Assembly: GCA_963845695.1 (NCBI GenBank)
Contig: CAWJTQ010000026.1
Location: forward strand, 88,261-152,260
Direction of reading: 5' to 3'
DNA length: 64,000 bases
From: CAWJTV01 sp963845695
GTDB taxonomy: Bacteria > Planctomycetota > Planctomycetia > Isosphaerales > Isosphaeraceae
Position 1 is the first letter of the stretch, and every line of letters starts with the position of its first letter. The position numbers and the translations under genes were made by a program. Below the pieces are notes generated by a model. That model saw nothing but the letters and a program-made list of their open reading frames with translations. It had not been told where the DNA came from and did no database searches. Below are positions 19,804 to 29,788 of the stretch, one piece after another.

Positions 19804-22600
19804 ATGAACGTCAACGAACTCCCCAAGCAATACGATCCCCAGGACGCCCAGCGCCGTTGGTACGAGCTCTGGGTGAGCAAGGGCTATTTCCACGCCGATC
19901 CAGCCTGCGATAAGCCACCCTACTGCATCGTGATCCCCCCGCCGAATGTGACGGGTGCGCTTCACCTGGGCCATGCGCTCAATAACACCTTGCAGGACGT
20001 ATTGATCCGATGGCGGCGGATGCAGGGTTACGACGTCCTCTGGATGCCCGGCACCGATCACGCCGGCATCGCGACCCAGGCCGTGGTGGAGCGTCGCCTC
20101 TTCGAGGAGGAGAAGAAGACCCGGCATGACCTGGGCCGTGAGGCCCTCGTCCAGCGGATCTGGGCCTGGAAGGACGAGTACGAGGCGCGGATCTTGAGCC
20201 AGCTCCGGCTGATGGGCTGCTCGTGTGACTGGGATCGGACGCGGTTCACCCTGGACGAGGTCTGCTCGCGTGCCGTGCGCCGGACGTTCTTCAACCTGTT
20301 CCGCGCCGGCAAGATCTTCCGCGGCCAGCGGCTGGTCAACTGGGACACCCAGCTCCGCACAGCCGTGGCCGACGACGAGATCTATTCCGAGGACGTCCAG
20401 GGCCATCTCTGGACGATCAAGTACCCGATCGCCGATTCGACGACGGGCGAGGTCTTGCACATCGCCACGACCCGGCCCGAAACGATGCTTGGCGATACGG
20501 CGGTCGCCGTCCATCCCGACGACCCGCGCTATCAGCACGTGATCGGCAAGCTAGCCGAGCTGCCGTTGACCGGTCGTCGCATCCCCATCATTGCCGACGG
20601 CATCCTCGTTGACCCCTCATTCGGCACGGGCGTCGTCAAGGTCACTCCGGCGCACGACCCGAACGATTACGCGGCCGGGGTCCGCAACCACCTGCCGTCA
20701 ATCAACCTGCTCAATCCAGACGGAACGTACAACGAGCAGGCCGGCCCGTACGCCGGGCTCGATCGGCTGGTGGTGCGCAAGCGGGTCGTCAAGGACCTCG
20801 AGGAGCTCGGCCTGCTCGAGCGGATCGATGCCCACGTCGTCCCGCTCAAGCATTCGGACCGCAGCAAGACGCCGATCGAGCCCTACCTCTCGGATCAGTG
20901 GTTCGTGCGGATGGCCGACGACCCGGACGGCTCGCCCGGCTTCGCCCAGCAGGCGATGGACGCCGTGACCTCCGGACGGGTCACCATCCATCCCGAGCGT
21001 TATGCCAAGAGCTACCTCGACTGGCTCGGCGAGAAGCGCGACTGGTGCATCAGCCGGCAGCTCTGGTGGGGGCATCGCATTCCGATCTGGCATTGCGGCC
21101 AGTCGTACCGAGGATGACCTGAAGCGCGGTTTCGCCGATCGTCCGGACGTGACCTGGCGGCCCGGCGAGTCGGGCGGCTGGCTCATTTGCGCCGAGACCG
21201 ACCTGACCGGCGACGTGCTGGGACCGGGCCATCGCCTGGTCCAGGACCCCGACGTCCTCGACACCTGGTTCAGCTCGGCGTTGTGGCCGCATTCGACGCT
21301 CGGCTGGCCGGAGGAGACTCCCGAACTAGCGAAGTTCTACCCGACGAGCGTGCTCTCGACGGCCCGCGACATCATCACTCTCTGGGTGGCGCGCATGGTG
21401 ATCTTCGGGCTGTTCAACCGCCGGGATGTGCCATTCCGCGACGTCTATATCCACCCAGTGATCCAGGACGGCAACGGCAAGCGGATGTCGAAGTCGGCCG
21501 GTAACGGCGTGGACCCCGTCGATATCATCGAGGTCTATGGCACTGACGCCCTGCGCTACACGCTGGCTGCCGGTGCCACGGAGACCCAGGATCTGCGGAT
21601 GCCGGTCCAGAAGCTCAAGCTGCCCGACGGCCGGACGATCAATTCTTCGGAACGGTTCGAGCAGGGCCGTAACTTCGCCAACAAGTTCTGGAACGCCGCC
21701 CGGTTCGCCCTGATGAACCTCGAAGGCTACGAGCCCGCCGCGATCGAGCTGGACGCGCTGCCGGTCGAGGACCGATGGATCCTCGACGGTCTCGATCAGA
21801 CCATCGCCGGGGTGACCTCTGAGCTCGAACACTTCCAGTTCGCCGAGGCATGCCGTCGGCTCCGGGACTTCATCTGGGGCGGCTTTTGCGACTGGTATGT
21901 CGAATTCGTGAAAGGCCGGCTCCGCGATCCGTCCGCCCGTCCCACGGCTCAGCGGGTGCTGGCGGCGCTCCTCGATGGCCTCTGCCGGCTGCTCCATCCG
22001 ATTATGCCGTTCGTGACCGAGCAGGTCTGGCAGGGCCTCGCCGGCCTCGCCCCGGTGCGTGGACTCCCCGAGCCGCAGTCCGCCGAGGCCAGCGTGTGCG
22101 TGGCCGCCTGGCCGCGTCCGCTGGGGTGGTCGGATGAGACCGCACGGAAGACTGTCGAACAGTGGTGCGAGGCGATCAAGGCGATCCGAAACCTCCGCGC
22201 CGAGCGGAACGTCCCCAAGGAGGCGAAGATCGCCCCGATCCTGGTCGCTCAGGGGACCGTGGCGGACTGGCTCAAGCAGGGCGAGCCTTACTTGCGGAGC
22301 CTGCCGCCGGCCGAATCAGTGACGATCGTCTCGGCAATCGAGCGACCGGCCGATTGCGCCGTGGCCGTATTGCCCGACGTCGAGATCATCCTCCCGCTGG
22401 CGGGGTTGATCGATAAAGAGGCGGAGCTGGTCAAGGTCCGTAAGAACCTGTCCGACGTCGAGCGCCAGATCGCCGGTCATCGCGGGAAGCTGGGGAACGA
22501 GTCGTTCGTGGCGAGGGCGCCCGCCGAGGTCGTCGAACAGACGCGCGCGAAGCTCGCCGAACTGGAGGCCCAGCACGAGGCTCTTCTCAAGCTCCTTTAG
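19804..22600 (+). CDS. valS: valyl-tRNA synthetase (frameshift)
   Basis: Charges tRNA-Val. The class I signature HIGH appears as HLGH in PPNVTGALHLGHALN, and KMSKS as RMSKS in GNGKRMSKSAGNG. Between them lie the CP1 editing domain (TRPETMLGDTAV, GTGVVKVTPAHDPNDY) and LSDQWFVRM. The anticodon-binding domain follows, with a C-terminal coiled coil (residues about 865-930: KEAELVKVRKNL to HEALLKLL) that binds the tRNA corner. The frame slips near 21107, between HCGQ and TEDDLKRGF; since valS is essential and everything else is intact, this is very probably a base error. ATG 19804 gives the family N-terminus MNVNELPKQYDP. Confidence 0.93.
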
Positions 22601-22667
22601 AGTCCCTCAAAAAACGGGGACTGGCTCCGAGTCTTCGAGGGGCCTGTCCCCCGTTTTTGAGGGACTC
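22600..22667. terminator. long inverted repeat after valS, terminator or REP-like element
   Basis: GAGTCCCTCAAAAAACGGGGA is mirrored 26 bases later by its complement with one base moved between the A and G runs. The left arm begins in the last base of the valS stop codon. The 26-base centre (GGCTCCGAG and TCGAGGGGCC) can pair partly as well. The structure could stop transcription of valS, but the GGGGACTGG / CCTGTCCCC core also resembles dispersed REP-like palindromes. Confidence 0.6.
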
Positions 22668-22778
22668 ATAGTTTTGTCCGTTGTCCGTCGTTGGTTGTCC
22701 GTGGTACGTTGTCAGGAGGGCGTCGGCCGTGAATCCAGGCGAACTGACCTACTGCCTACTGACCGAGGTGCGATTGCC

Positions 22779-23174
22779 GTGGCTGTTCAGATGGACCTCA
22801 CGCGGATCATCATCAACGAGACCAGCGATTCGCACATCATCTTCCTCAAGGAAGTGGATGGCGAGCGGATGTTTCCGATCGTGATCGGGTTCTTCGAGGC
22901 GTCGAGCATCGAGCGGCGCGTCAAGAACCAGTCAGCCCAGCGCCCCCTGACCCACGACCTGCTCGCCAGCACGATCGACCTGCTGGGGGGCGATTTGCAG
23001 GACATTTATATTAACGAGCTGCGCGAGCATACCTATTTCGCCAAACTGCGAATCCGGCACGAGGGCGAGCTCGTCGAGGTCGACTCGCGGCCCAGCGACG
23101 CGATCGCGCTGGCCGTCACTGTGGACGTGCCGATCTTCGTCGCCGATGATATCCTCGACGAGGTCGGGCAGTAA
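22779..23174 (+). CDS. bifunctional nuclease family protein (DUF151)
   Basis: A 131-residue protein of the DUF151/BFN family, whose plant members have DNase and RNase activity; bacterial roles are little known. The core has the order MDLTRIIINE, DGERMFPIVIGFFEASSIERR and the C-terminal SRPSDAIALAVTVDVPIFVADDIL, where PSDAIALA is the family hallmark. GTG 22779 (reading VAVQMDL) was chosen because GAGGTG lies eight bases upstream and because family proteins usually have three or four residues before the MDL segment; ATG 22791 is the alternative. Confidence 0.88.
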   Translation: MAVQMDLTRIIINETSDSHIIFLKEVDGERMFPIVIGFFEASSIERRVKNQSAQRPLTHDLLASTIDLLGGDLQDIYINELREHTYFAKLRIRHEGELVEVDSRPSDAIALAVTVDVPIFVADDILDEVGQ

Positions 23175-23257
23175 CGGATCCTCGGTTTTCGATTTCGGAT
23201 CACATCCACGGGTCGCCGTGATCCGCAATCTGCAATCCTGCATCTGGAATGCTATGA

Positions 23258-23345
23258 GGAGGGGTGCCAGAGTGGTTGATCGGGACGGTCTTGAAAACCG
23301 TTGACAGGTTCCGCCTGTCCGTGGGTTTGAATCCCACCCCCTCCG
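23258..23345 (+). tRNA. tRNA-Ser (UGA)
   Basis: An 88-base class II tRNA. The acceptor stem is GGAGGGG paired with CCCCTCC plus a G discriminator. The anticodon loop is CTTGAAA between ACGGT and ACCGT, giving anticodon TGA. A long variable arm (ACAGG-TTCCG-CCTGT) and the T loop (GTTTGAATC) confirm the serine identity. No CCA is encoded. Confidence 0.95.
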
Positions 23346-23368
23346 TTGATGAAAACCAGGGAGTGCCC

Positions 23369-24484
23369 CTAACTGGCCATCGCGCCGAGCCGAGAGAGGG
23401 CCGGCTCCGGCTCCGCATCGATGTACTCATAGAAGACATTCCGCTGCCGGGGGATGTAACCGCTCTCGCGGATCGCCCGCCGGATCTCTTCCAGCGAGAG
23501 GTGATAGACGGTTCCGGCCGAGGAGACGACGTTCTCCTCGATCATCAAGCTCCCCATGTCGTTCGCTCCGAAATGGAGAGCGACCTGGCCGATCTTGGGA
23601 CCCTGCGTGACCCACGACGACTGGATGTTCGGCACATTATCCAGGTACAGCCGAGAGATCGCCTGCGTCTTGAGATACTCGAAGGCTCCGGCCGGTGGCG
23701 TGTCCGCCATGTCGGTGTGCTCGGGCTGGAACGTCCAGGAGATGAACGCGGTGAAGCCGCCGGTCTCGTCCTGCAACTGACGGACCCGCTCGAAATGCTC
23801 GACCCGCTCCTCGATCGTCTCGACGTGGCCGAACATCATCGTGGCCGTGGATCGGCCGCCGAGGTCATGCCAGACGCGATGAACGTCCAGCCAGTTGTCG
23901 GTCATCACCTTGCCCCGGGTGATCGCCTTGCGGACGCGATCGACCAGGATCTCGGCACCGCCGCCCGGCAGGCTGCCGAGCCCCGCGGCCTGGAGCCGCT
24001 CCAGGACCACGCGCAGGGGCAGCTTCGCCACCTTGGTGAAGTGGTAGATCTCCGGCGCACTGAAGCCGTGCACGTTCACGCCAGGGAAGTGATCCTTGAT
24101 GTCGTGGAGCAGTTCCTCGTACCACTCCAGCTTCAGATGGGGATGCAGGCCGCCCTGCATCAGGATCTGTTCACCGCCCAGAGCCACCGTCTCGCGGATC
24201 TTTTCCAGCAGCACGTCGCGATCGAGGACGTAGGCATCGCTATCGCCGACTCGCCGGTAGAAGGCGCAGAAGTCGCAAACCGCGGCGCAGACGTTGGTGT
24301 AGTTGATATTCCGGTCGATGTTGTAGGTCCGGAACGGCTCCGGATGGAGCCGACGGCAGACCGCATCGGCGGCGCGGCCGAGTTCCAGCAGCGAGGCCGA
24401 ACGGAACAGCTCGACCCCGTCATCAAAGCCCAGGCGACGGCCGTCAACGGCGCGGTGCAAGATCGCGGCCACGGTGGAAGACAA
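23369..24484 (-). CDS. mqnC: cyclic dehypoxanthine futalosine synthase
   Basis: Radical SAM enzyme that cyclises dehypoxanthine futalosine in the futalosine pathway to menaquinone. The 4Fe-4S cluster motif is CAAVCDFC (Cx3Cx2C) in NINYTNVCAAVCDFCAFYR. Other family markers are GGLHPHLKLEWYE, SLPGGGAEILVDRVR and DNVPNIQSSWVTQGPK, and these distinguish it from the sister enzyme MqnE. The start is a TTG at 24484 with AAGGAG six bases upstream, lying inside the end of mqnA; only three bases separate mqnA's stop from this start, so translation is coupled. The length of 371 residues is normal. Confidence 0.93.
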   Translation of the reverse strand: MSSTVAAILHRAVDGRRLGFDDGVELFRSASLLELGRAADAVCRRLHPEPFRTYNIDRNINYTNVCAAVCDFCAFYRRVGDSDAYVLDRDVLLEKIRETVALGGEQILMQGGLHPHLKLEWYEELLHDIKDHFPGVNVHGFSAPEIYHFTKVAKLPLRVVLERLQAAGLGSLPGGGAEILVDRVRKAITRGKVMTDNWLDVHRVWHDLGGRSTATMMFGHVETIEERVEHFERVRQLQDETGGFTAFISWTFQPEHTDMADTPPAGAFEYLKTQAISRLYLDNVPNIQSSWVTQGPKIGQVALHFGANDMGSLMIEENVVSSAGTVYHLSLEEIRRAIRESGYIPRQRNVFYEYIDAEPEPALSRLGAMAS

Positions 24485-24487
24485 GGC

Positions 24488-25271
24488 TCACTCCTTCCGG
24501 CGCCAGGCCCAGCCGCGCCGCCTGCTGGGCGAACCGGTCAGCCCGGCGATCTCAGTCTCGCCGAGGTCGTAGGACAGAACGCGCGTGAGGTAATCGTAAC
24601 ACGTGGCGAAATCGAGTCCTAGCCGGGGACCATGAATCCGGGCCAGGTCGTCGGCATGGGCCAGGCCGGCGGACCGGCTCCGGGCCAGGGCCTCGGGCAG
24701 GTCGCCGAGGTCCACCCCGCCCCGCACGACCCAGAGGGCGAAGACGAACGGCAGCCCGGTCATCGCCCGCCAGGCCTCGGCGAGATCGATCACGTCGTGG
24801 AACGGCTCGATGCGGGACCTTCATGGCACGGTCGCCGATCACGAGCACGGCGTCGGCCGTGCTCTCCAGCACCGAGACGCCCATCGGCAATTCCTCGACC
24901 CGGGCGGGCCGGACTCGTGCTGGACATCGAGCCAGATCCGAGCCAGCACCTGGCTGGTCCGCGACCCGGCATCCAGCGCCAGCCGCTCGACCTGCTCCCA
25001 CGGCACTCGCGTGAACAGCTTGACGCTCCGCACCGGCCCGTTGAGCCGCGATCGCGAACCCGGAGATGATCTCATAGCCCCGGTCCACGCCCCGCAGATA
25101 CTCGATCGACGGGATCAAGGCCACGTCCAGCGATCCCTCGGCCAACTGCTCGGCCAGCCGGCTGGGCACGTCCATCGACAGGACGATCTCGGGGGCATAG
25201 TCGCAAAGCTCATAATAGAGCGGCTTTGCATTGAGATAGCTCACCGCTCCTATCCGGATCGGAGCGTTCAT
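24488..25271 (-). CDS. mqnA: chorismate dehydratase (several frameshifts)
   Basis: Converts chorismate to 3-enolpyruvyl benzoate, the first step of the futalosine pathway. The N-terminus reads IRIGAVSYLNAKPLYYEL, then DVPSRLAEQLAEGSLDVALIPSIEYLR, both typical of MqnA. The rest is scattered over three frames: SVKLFTRVPWEQVERLALDAGSRTS, then VLESTADAVLVIGDRAMKVP, then EAWRAMTGLPFVFALWVVRGG, with slips near 25045, 24925 and 24800. All family segments are there in order, so the gene was probably intact and the run of slips marks poor local sequence quality. It precedes mqnC in the same operon. Confidence 0.88.
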
Positions 25272-26629
25272 TGCGATCGTGCCTCCTCAGGACCAAGCGG
25301 CATTCGGTCTTCGGTCCGGGTCGAACTTTCAGAATCCTTTGAAATTCTAGGCGCCGGGCCCGGAAATCGCAAGACCGGTTCTCGGGGGCCCACCGCGCGA
25401 GTTCGGCCGCCGCGCGGGTGAAGACCTCCTGCCAGTCATCGAGGCGGGACTGGCGGAACAGGCGGAGGGTCGGATACCACGGGGTATCCTCGCGATCGAT
25501 CAGCCATCGCCAGTCGCTACGAGCCGAGAGCAATCCCCAGGCCGGACGGCCCAGCGCACCGGCCAGGTGGAGGACCGAGCGTATCCACACTGATCGTCAG
25601 ATCAAGCTGATCGATGGCCGAGGCGGTATCGGCGTAGTCGCCGAGGCGGTCGCTCAGGTCGGCGACGATGCTGGTCCGGTCGCCCAGGTCGCGGACCTCG
25701 CCGGCACGCGGGCCGACCTGGAGGCTGTAGAACGCGACGTCGGGCACGTCCCAGAGCGGCGCGAAATCGTGCAACCGACACGAGCGGTGCCGATCGTTGA
25801 GGTGCGTCGGACTACCGGACCAGGCCAGGCCGACCTTGAGTCTCGGGTTCGCGACCGGCGAAGGACCGAGGTCCACCGATCGAGGGTCGGGCTTCAGGTA
25901 TGGAACCTGGCGCGGGACCGTCTCCAGCGTCGTACCCAGCACGTGGGGCAAGCCCATCAGAGGGATGTAGGCGTGGAACTCGGAGATTTGCACGTTTCCC
26001 GGCCCGCGCAATTCGGCGACGCCCGGGAGCGATCGGAACAGCGAGAACAGGTTCTCAGGGCAGAAGAAGATCAGGCGGTTGCAACGCTCGGCGGCGATGG
26101 TGAGGTATCGCACGAATTGTATGGCGTCCCCTGCGCCCTGCTCGCTGTGGACCAGCAGGGTCCCGTCCAGACGCCGGCCGTCCCAGAGCGGGTGCGGGAC
26201 CCGAAACGGCGTGAACCGGCTGGTCTGCCATCGCCACTCGCATTCCGAGAATCCCTCGGGATAACGACCCAGGCGGAGCAGGAGCATCCCCAGGTTGAAG
26301 TGAGCATCGGGGAACGGGTCCTTGAGCGCGATCGCCCGTCGGTAATGCGTCTCGGCCGCCTCCCGGAGTTCCAGCCGTTCCTCCAGGATCGCCAGGTTGT
26401 TATAGGCACCCGCCATGCGGCCGTCGCGCGAGATCACATCGATAAACTCGACCCAGGCCTGTTCGGAGAGCTCCAGGTCGCGATAGACCACGCCCAGGTT
26501 GTATCGGGCCTGAACCGAGCCGGGTGCCAGCCGCAAGGCGTGCTCGAAGTGCCCGCGAGCTGTCTCCAGCTCGCCCCGTTCATAGCTTTCGTTGCCCGCT
26601 TTCAGGTGTTCAGCGAATGCATCGGCCAT
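25210..26629 (-). CDS. TPR-domain protein with glycosyltransferase-like C-terminus (frameshift)
   Basis: The first 120 residues are tetratricopeptide repeats (GNESYERGELETARGHFEHAL, ARYNLGVVYRDL, AYNNLAILEERL, AHFNLGMLLLRLG). The remaining 340 residues resemble the heptosyltransferase/O-GlcNAc-transferase-like module often fused to TPRs: GTLLVHSEQGAGDAIQFVRY, VGLAWSGSPTHLND and, after a slip near 25570, LHLAGALGRPAWGLLS with DTPWYPTLRLFRQ. The start ATG overlaps the stop of the upstream amidohydrolase by one base (TGATG), and the C-terminus overlaps the start of mqnA. It is therefore part of the same operon. A role in protein or cell-surface glycosylation is inferred. Confidence 0.8.
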
Positions 26630-27909
26630 CACGCTGTCCCCACCGAGCCCGCGAGCTGGCCCGCCTTGACGATGCCCCCTTGCATCACGGCGATGAACCG
26701 CGAACGGTCCTCCAGCACGGCGATGTTCGCGAGCACGTCGCTGTCCACGACGAGGATGTCGGCGAGCTTGCCCGGCTCGACGGTGCCGAATTCGTGGCTT
26801 CGACCCATGATCTCGGCGCCGGTCCGGGTCGCGCAGACGAGCGTCTCCATTGGAGAGAACCCGACGGATTGGACGAAGAAGCTCAGCTCCTTGGCATAGT
26901 CCCCGTGCGGGTTCCAGGCGAAGCCGTAATCGCCGCCCATGCCGAGCCGGCCGCCGGCCTTCAAGATCATCCGGGCGCTCTCGGCGCCCCCTTCGAGGGT
27001 CTCCTTGTGTCCATCGACGACCGCCTGCGACATCCCGAAGCTCGGCCCCGTGACGATGCTCGCATACTCGAACTGAAGGGCCGGCACGACGGGTGTGTTC
27101 CGTTCCAGGAGCATGTCGAGGGCCTCGGAGTCCATGAAGGTGCCATGTTCCAGGCAATCGAAGCCGGCGCAGAGCGCGTTCTTGATCCCCTGAGTTGCTC
27201 GGCAGTGGCCGGTCACCTTGCGATGGTAGTTGTGGGCCTCGGCGACCACGGCCGCCATCTCCTCGAACGTCATGCAGAGCGTGTGATGGTCGGCGGTATC
27301 GGGCGCGGCGGCGTCACCGGTCGGATAGGTCTTGATCCATTCGACCCCGTCCTTCACCAGCTTGCGGACCGCCTTGCGCGCTTCGTCCGGTCCGTTAATG
27401 AGCAGGATCAGGCCCTCCATGCCGAGCTTGAGGTGTTCGGGGTTCCAATCCATCAATCCCCCGGCGCCGCAGATCTCCCGCCCGCTGGCGGCCAGCCGGG
27501 GACCGGGCATCAGATCCTCCTCGATGGCCTTCTTCAGCCAGACGTCGATGTTGTGCAGACTGCCGCCGCTGCGGGCCGCCGTGTAGCCGCATTCGAGGGC
27601 CAGCCTGGCGTTGCACGCCGCCAGGATCGTCACGTATTCGACCGGGTACTTGATGTCCAGGTCGGCCAGCTCGGCGACGTTGAAGTACGTGGGATGGAAA
27701 TGCGCCTCGACCAGTCCCGGCAGGATCGTGCCCCCGCGCGCATCGATCCGGCGCACTTCCGGCGGGACCTCGGGCGAACTTCGGGCCGGCCCCGCATAGG
27801 CGATCTTGCCGTCCTTCACCACCACGGCCGCGTCCGCGACGACCGGCTTGCCTGTCCCATCCACCAGCCGGCCATTGGCGATTAGCGTGACCCCCTGAGC
27901 GGTCTTCAT
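26629..27909 (-). CDS. amidohydrolase family protein (imidazolonepropionase-like)
   Basis: A metal-dependent hydrolase of about 426 residues. The first metal motif is VEAHFHPTYF (HxH, about residue 68), with a likely bridging Lys in VEWIKTYPTGD, ligands in NYHRKVTGHCRA and CLEHGTFMD, and the final Asp in GMGGDYGFAW. TVEPGKLADILVVD is the C-terminal return of the small beta domain. ATG 27909 was chosen because CGGAGG lies eight bases upstream; an in-frame ATG at 27954 has none. Members include prolidase-like and imidazolonepropionase-like enzymes, and the substrate cannot be told. Its end is coupled to the TPR gene. Confidence 0.82.
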   Translation of the reverse strand: MKTAQGVTLIANGRLVDGTGKPVVADAAVVVKDGKIAYAGPARSSPEVPPEVRRIDARGGTILPGLVEAHFHPTYFNVAELADLDIKYPVEYVTILAACNARLALECGYTAARSGGSLHNIDVWLKKAIEEDLMPGPRLAASGREICGAGGLMDWNPEHLKLGMEGLILLINGPDEARKAVRKLVKDGVEWIKTYPTGDAAAPDTADHHTLCMTFEEMAAVVAEAHNYHRKVTGHCRATQGIKNALCAGFDCLEHGTFMDSEALDMLLERNTPVVPALQFEYASIVTGPSFGMSQAVVDGHKETLEGGAESARMILKAGGRLGMGGDYGFAWNPHGDYAKELSFFVQSVGFSPMETLVCATRTGAEIMGRSHEFGTVEPGKLADILVVDSDVLANIAVLEDRSRFIAVMQGGIVKAGQLAGSVGTA

Positions 27910-28547
27910 GCCTGAAGCCTCCGGATACTGGTGGTTGACGGCGAAATGGGGCACGACTCAACCTGCATTACAGGATGCAATTTGACTCTAAGAGCCCCCG
28001 GGACGGTTGTCAAGAACGGTCGGGGTTCTGAGTGCAATCGCGTTCTTGTCGGTGCAGATCAAGGGCGAAGGCGACCAGTCCCATCGCCCCGTGGGTGCGG
28101 CCGCGGCCAGGACCCATCACGCTCCGCCCGACCATCTTCGCTCAGGGATGCGGCTCGCACGGGCAACAGGGCCTCCGTTCCTCCTCTTTCCCGACCGCTC
28201 CGTCCCGTTCCTGCGACGGTTCATCGGCTTGATCAGGCTCTCGACCGCCGCGCTGTGGCCCGGCAGGCTTGTCGATCGAGCCGGCCGGTTCGTTAGACCT
28301 AACCGCTTGCAATGACCGCGTCAACGATGGACCGAGCATGGTCTGGACGTGGGCCGGCTCCGTGGAACATCCTCGGGGCGATGTCCCACAACGAGAATCG
28401 ATGTTATGTAGACGTGTATCGCGACATCTGTGCCGGTCGTGGGGCCGGTCACTGCGCCATTCACCGGCGAAGAAACCGCGCCAGATACTGGGGAAGTTAA
28501 CAGCTCTTGTTCGGCAAAGGTATTGGTGGCTGCCATATTTCTAGCAT
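27910..28547. other. gene-free stretch with a repeated element at its left edge
   Basis: No frame here has a recognisable product. The left edge (27934-28004) holds a roughly 70-base sequence that recurs at 43623. Toward the right the base composition turns more AT-rich and ends in a run of A at 28553-28569 that borders the DUF1016 remnant. Confidence 0.4.
27934..28004 (+). repeat. dispersed repeat, copy 1
   Basis: Shares GTTGACGGCGA at its start and AACCTGCATTAC, GGATG, GAC and TAAGA..CCCCC in order with the copy at 43623-43694, with short gaps. It lies just upstream of the leftward amidohydrolase gene. It could be a shared regulatory site or a remnant of a small mobile sequence. Confidence 0.55.
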
Positions 28548-28563
28548 CTATGAAAAAAACATT

Positions 28564-29142
28564 AAAATAATAATCGCACGCTTGGGGCAAGGCACGAAGT
28601 TGTTGTTAGCGTCTGTCCCAGAAGCCATTTGAGCCCCCGTATGGCGGCGACAGGACGTAGCCAGGGCCGTCACCTCCTGGACCGGTCTATCCCGAAGCGT
28701 GCGGACGCCCCACCGCTCGATGCGACACATCTCCGCATAGAACTTGCGTTGGAGGTCGGTCTTCAAGGGGATGATCTCGACGAAGTGGCTCCAGCTCAAT
28801 TGTCGCGACAATCTCGGGATCGGGGAAGAGGTTGGCGAACGGGATCATGCCACAAAGGCTCTTCTCGGCGAAGCCGCGGCCGTAGTCGGCGGTCAATTGT
28901 CGCGACACCGTCGCGACAATCGGGTCGCCGTAGGTGGCTCGCTGGTATTTGAGGATGTCGGCGAGAATCCGATGGCCCACCCGCCAGTGGAGGATGACCT
29001 GGGCGGAGTGGACGGCTTGGGCGACACTGGCGCGGGCAGCCTCGATCAATTCGCGGCGGTCGGCGAGAAGCGCCGTGGAATCCAGAAGCGGCTCGGTTGC
29101 CTTCGCAGGGGCTTGGCCTGTCCGCTTGGATTTCTTGGCCAT
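28564..29142 (-). pseudogene. DUF1016 (YhcG-type) nuclease remnant
   Basis: The N-terminal DUF1016 domain is readable: QVILHWRVGHRILADIL is a divergent form of the family's YWxIGxxI segment, then QLTADYGRGFAEKSL and FANLFPDPEIVATI. After a slip near 28800 it continues SWSHFVEIIPLKTDLQRKFYAEM and IERWGVRTLRDR. The family's C-terminal PD-(D/E)XK nuclease half is missing: similarity ends near 28686 and is followed by about 120 unrelated bases and then an AT-rich block. Full-length relatives are about 340 residues and are often carried on mobile or defence-rich regions. The remnant cannot be an active nuclease. Confidence 0.75.
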
Positions 29143-29294
29143 GCAAGAGGTATAACACGGACGCGGGGTGAGGCAACCCCTGAGGGCGTGAGAATATCTT
29201 GCATCCTATTAGGTGATTTGCGATCGGTCACCTTTCTTGCCCCGCGATTTGTCACCCTGCATGCAGTCGCATGGATCCGTCTTCGGATGTCGCT

Positions 29295-29788
29295 TCACTC
29301 GGCCTTGAGGTACTGCTCCTCGACCGCATCCAGTTGCAGCCGTTTCTCTCCCAGTACTGCCGCCTGTTTGGCGTAGTTCATCTTCAGGGAGTCGATCTGC
29401 TTCTTGACGGCCTCGGCTAGCACCCGCCCGGTGAGGGCCTCAACATCCTCGCCTTTTTCCTTGGCCTTCGCGATCAGCTTTTCCCGCTCTTCCATGGTAT
29501 TCTTGGCTTCGGAATGACCCATCGTCCCGAGCATCATCTCGAGCTCCATTCCCGCCATTCCTCCGGACCCCATCTTCACGGCTTTCAACCAGTTCAAGAG
29601 GTTGTCCCGATCGGCATCGTGGTCGAGTTGCAGGAGTTCGATTTCGACACGGAGTTTCACCACCTGGGCACGAAGCGCCGCCTGGTCGGGAGCCTTCGGC
29701 TTCGGCTGCGCACAGGCTGCTGCGCCAGCGTGATCCCTACGATGCCCAGCCCCAAAACGACCACGGCCGCGATGATTCGCGTCCTCAT
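29295..29788 (-). CDS. secreted coiled-coil protein (frameshift)
   Basis: About 164 residues. A signal peptide is visible (MRTRIIAAVVVLGLGIVGITLA), and after a one-base slip near 29720 the mature part reads PKPKAPDQAALRAQVVKLR and continues as a charged, largely helical protein rich in Glu, Lys and Leu with heptad-like spacing (EREKLIAKAKEKGEDV, KKQIDSLKMNYAKQ). No enzyme motif is seen. The ATG at 29788 overlaps the stop of an upstream 99-codon frame in an ATGA arrangement. Such short periplasmic coiled-coil proteins are frequent in planctomycetes and uncharacterised. Confidence 0.65.

Noticed and set aside
23264..24622. A 452-codon plus-strand frame over mqnC
   Set aside because: The minus strand encodes a textbook MqnC with the iron-sulfur motif. 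The frame also runs over the tRNA-Ser gene.
25418..27885. Two long plus-strand frames across the TPR protein and the amidohydrolase
   Set aside because: The minus strand carries clear TPR and metal-hydrolase motifs and coupled starts. The plus-strand products have no domain pattern.
28797..28920. Repeated ATTGTCGCGACA palindromes as operators
   Set aside because: They fall within the coding part of the DUF1016 remnant, where they encode the repeated IVAT(V/I) and SRQL segments, so they are better explained as coding sequence.
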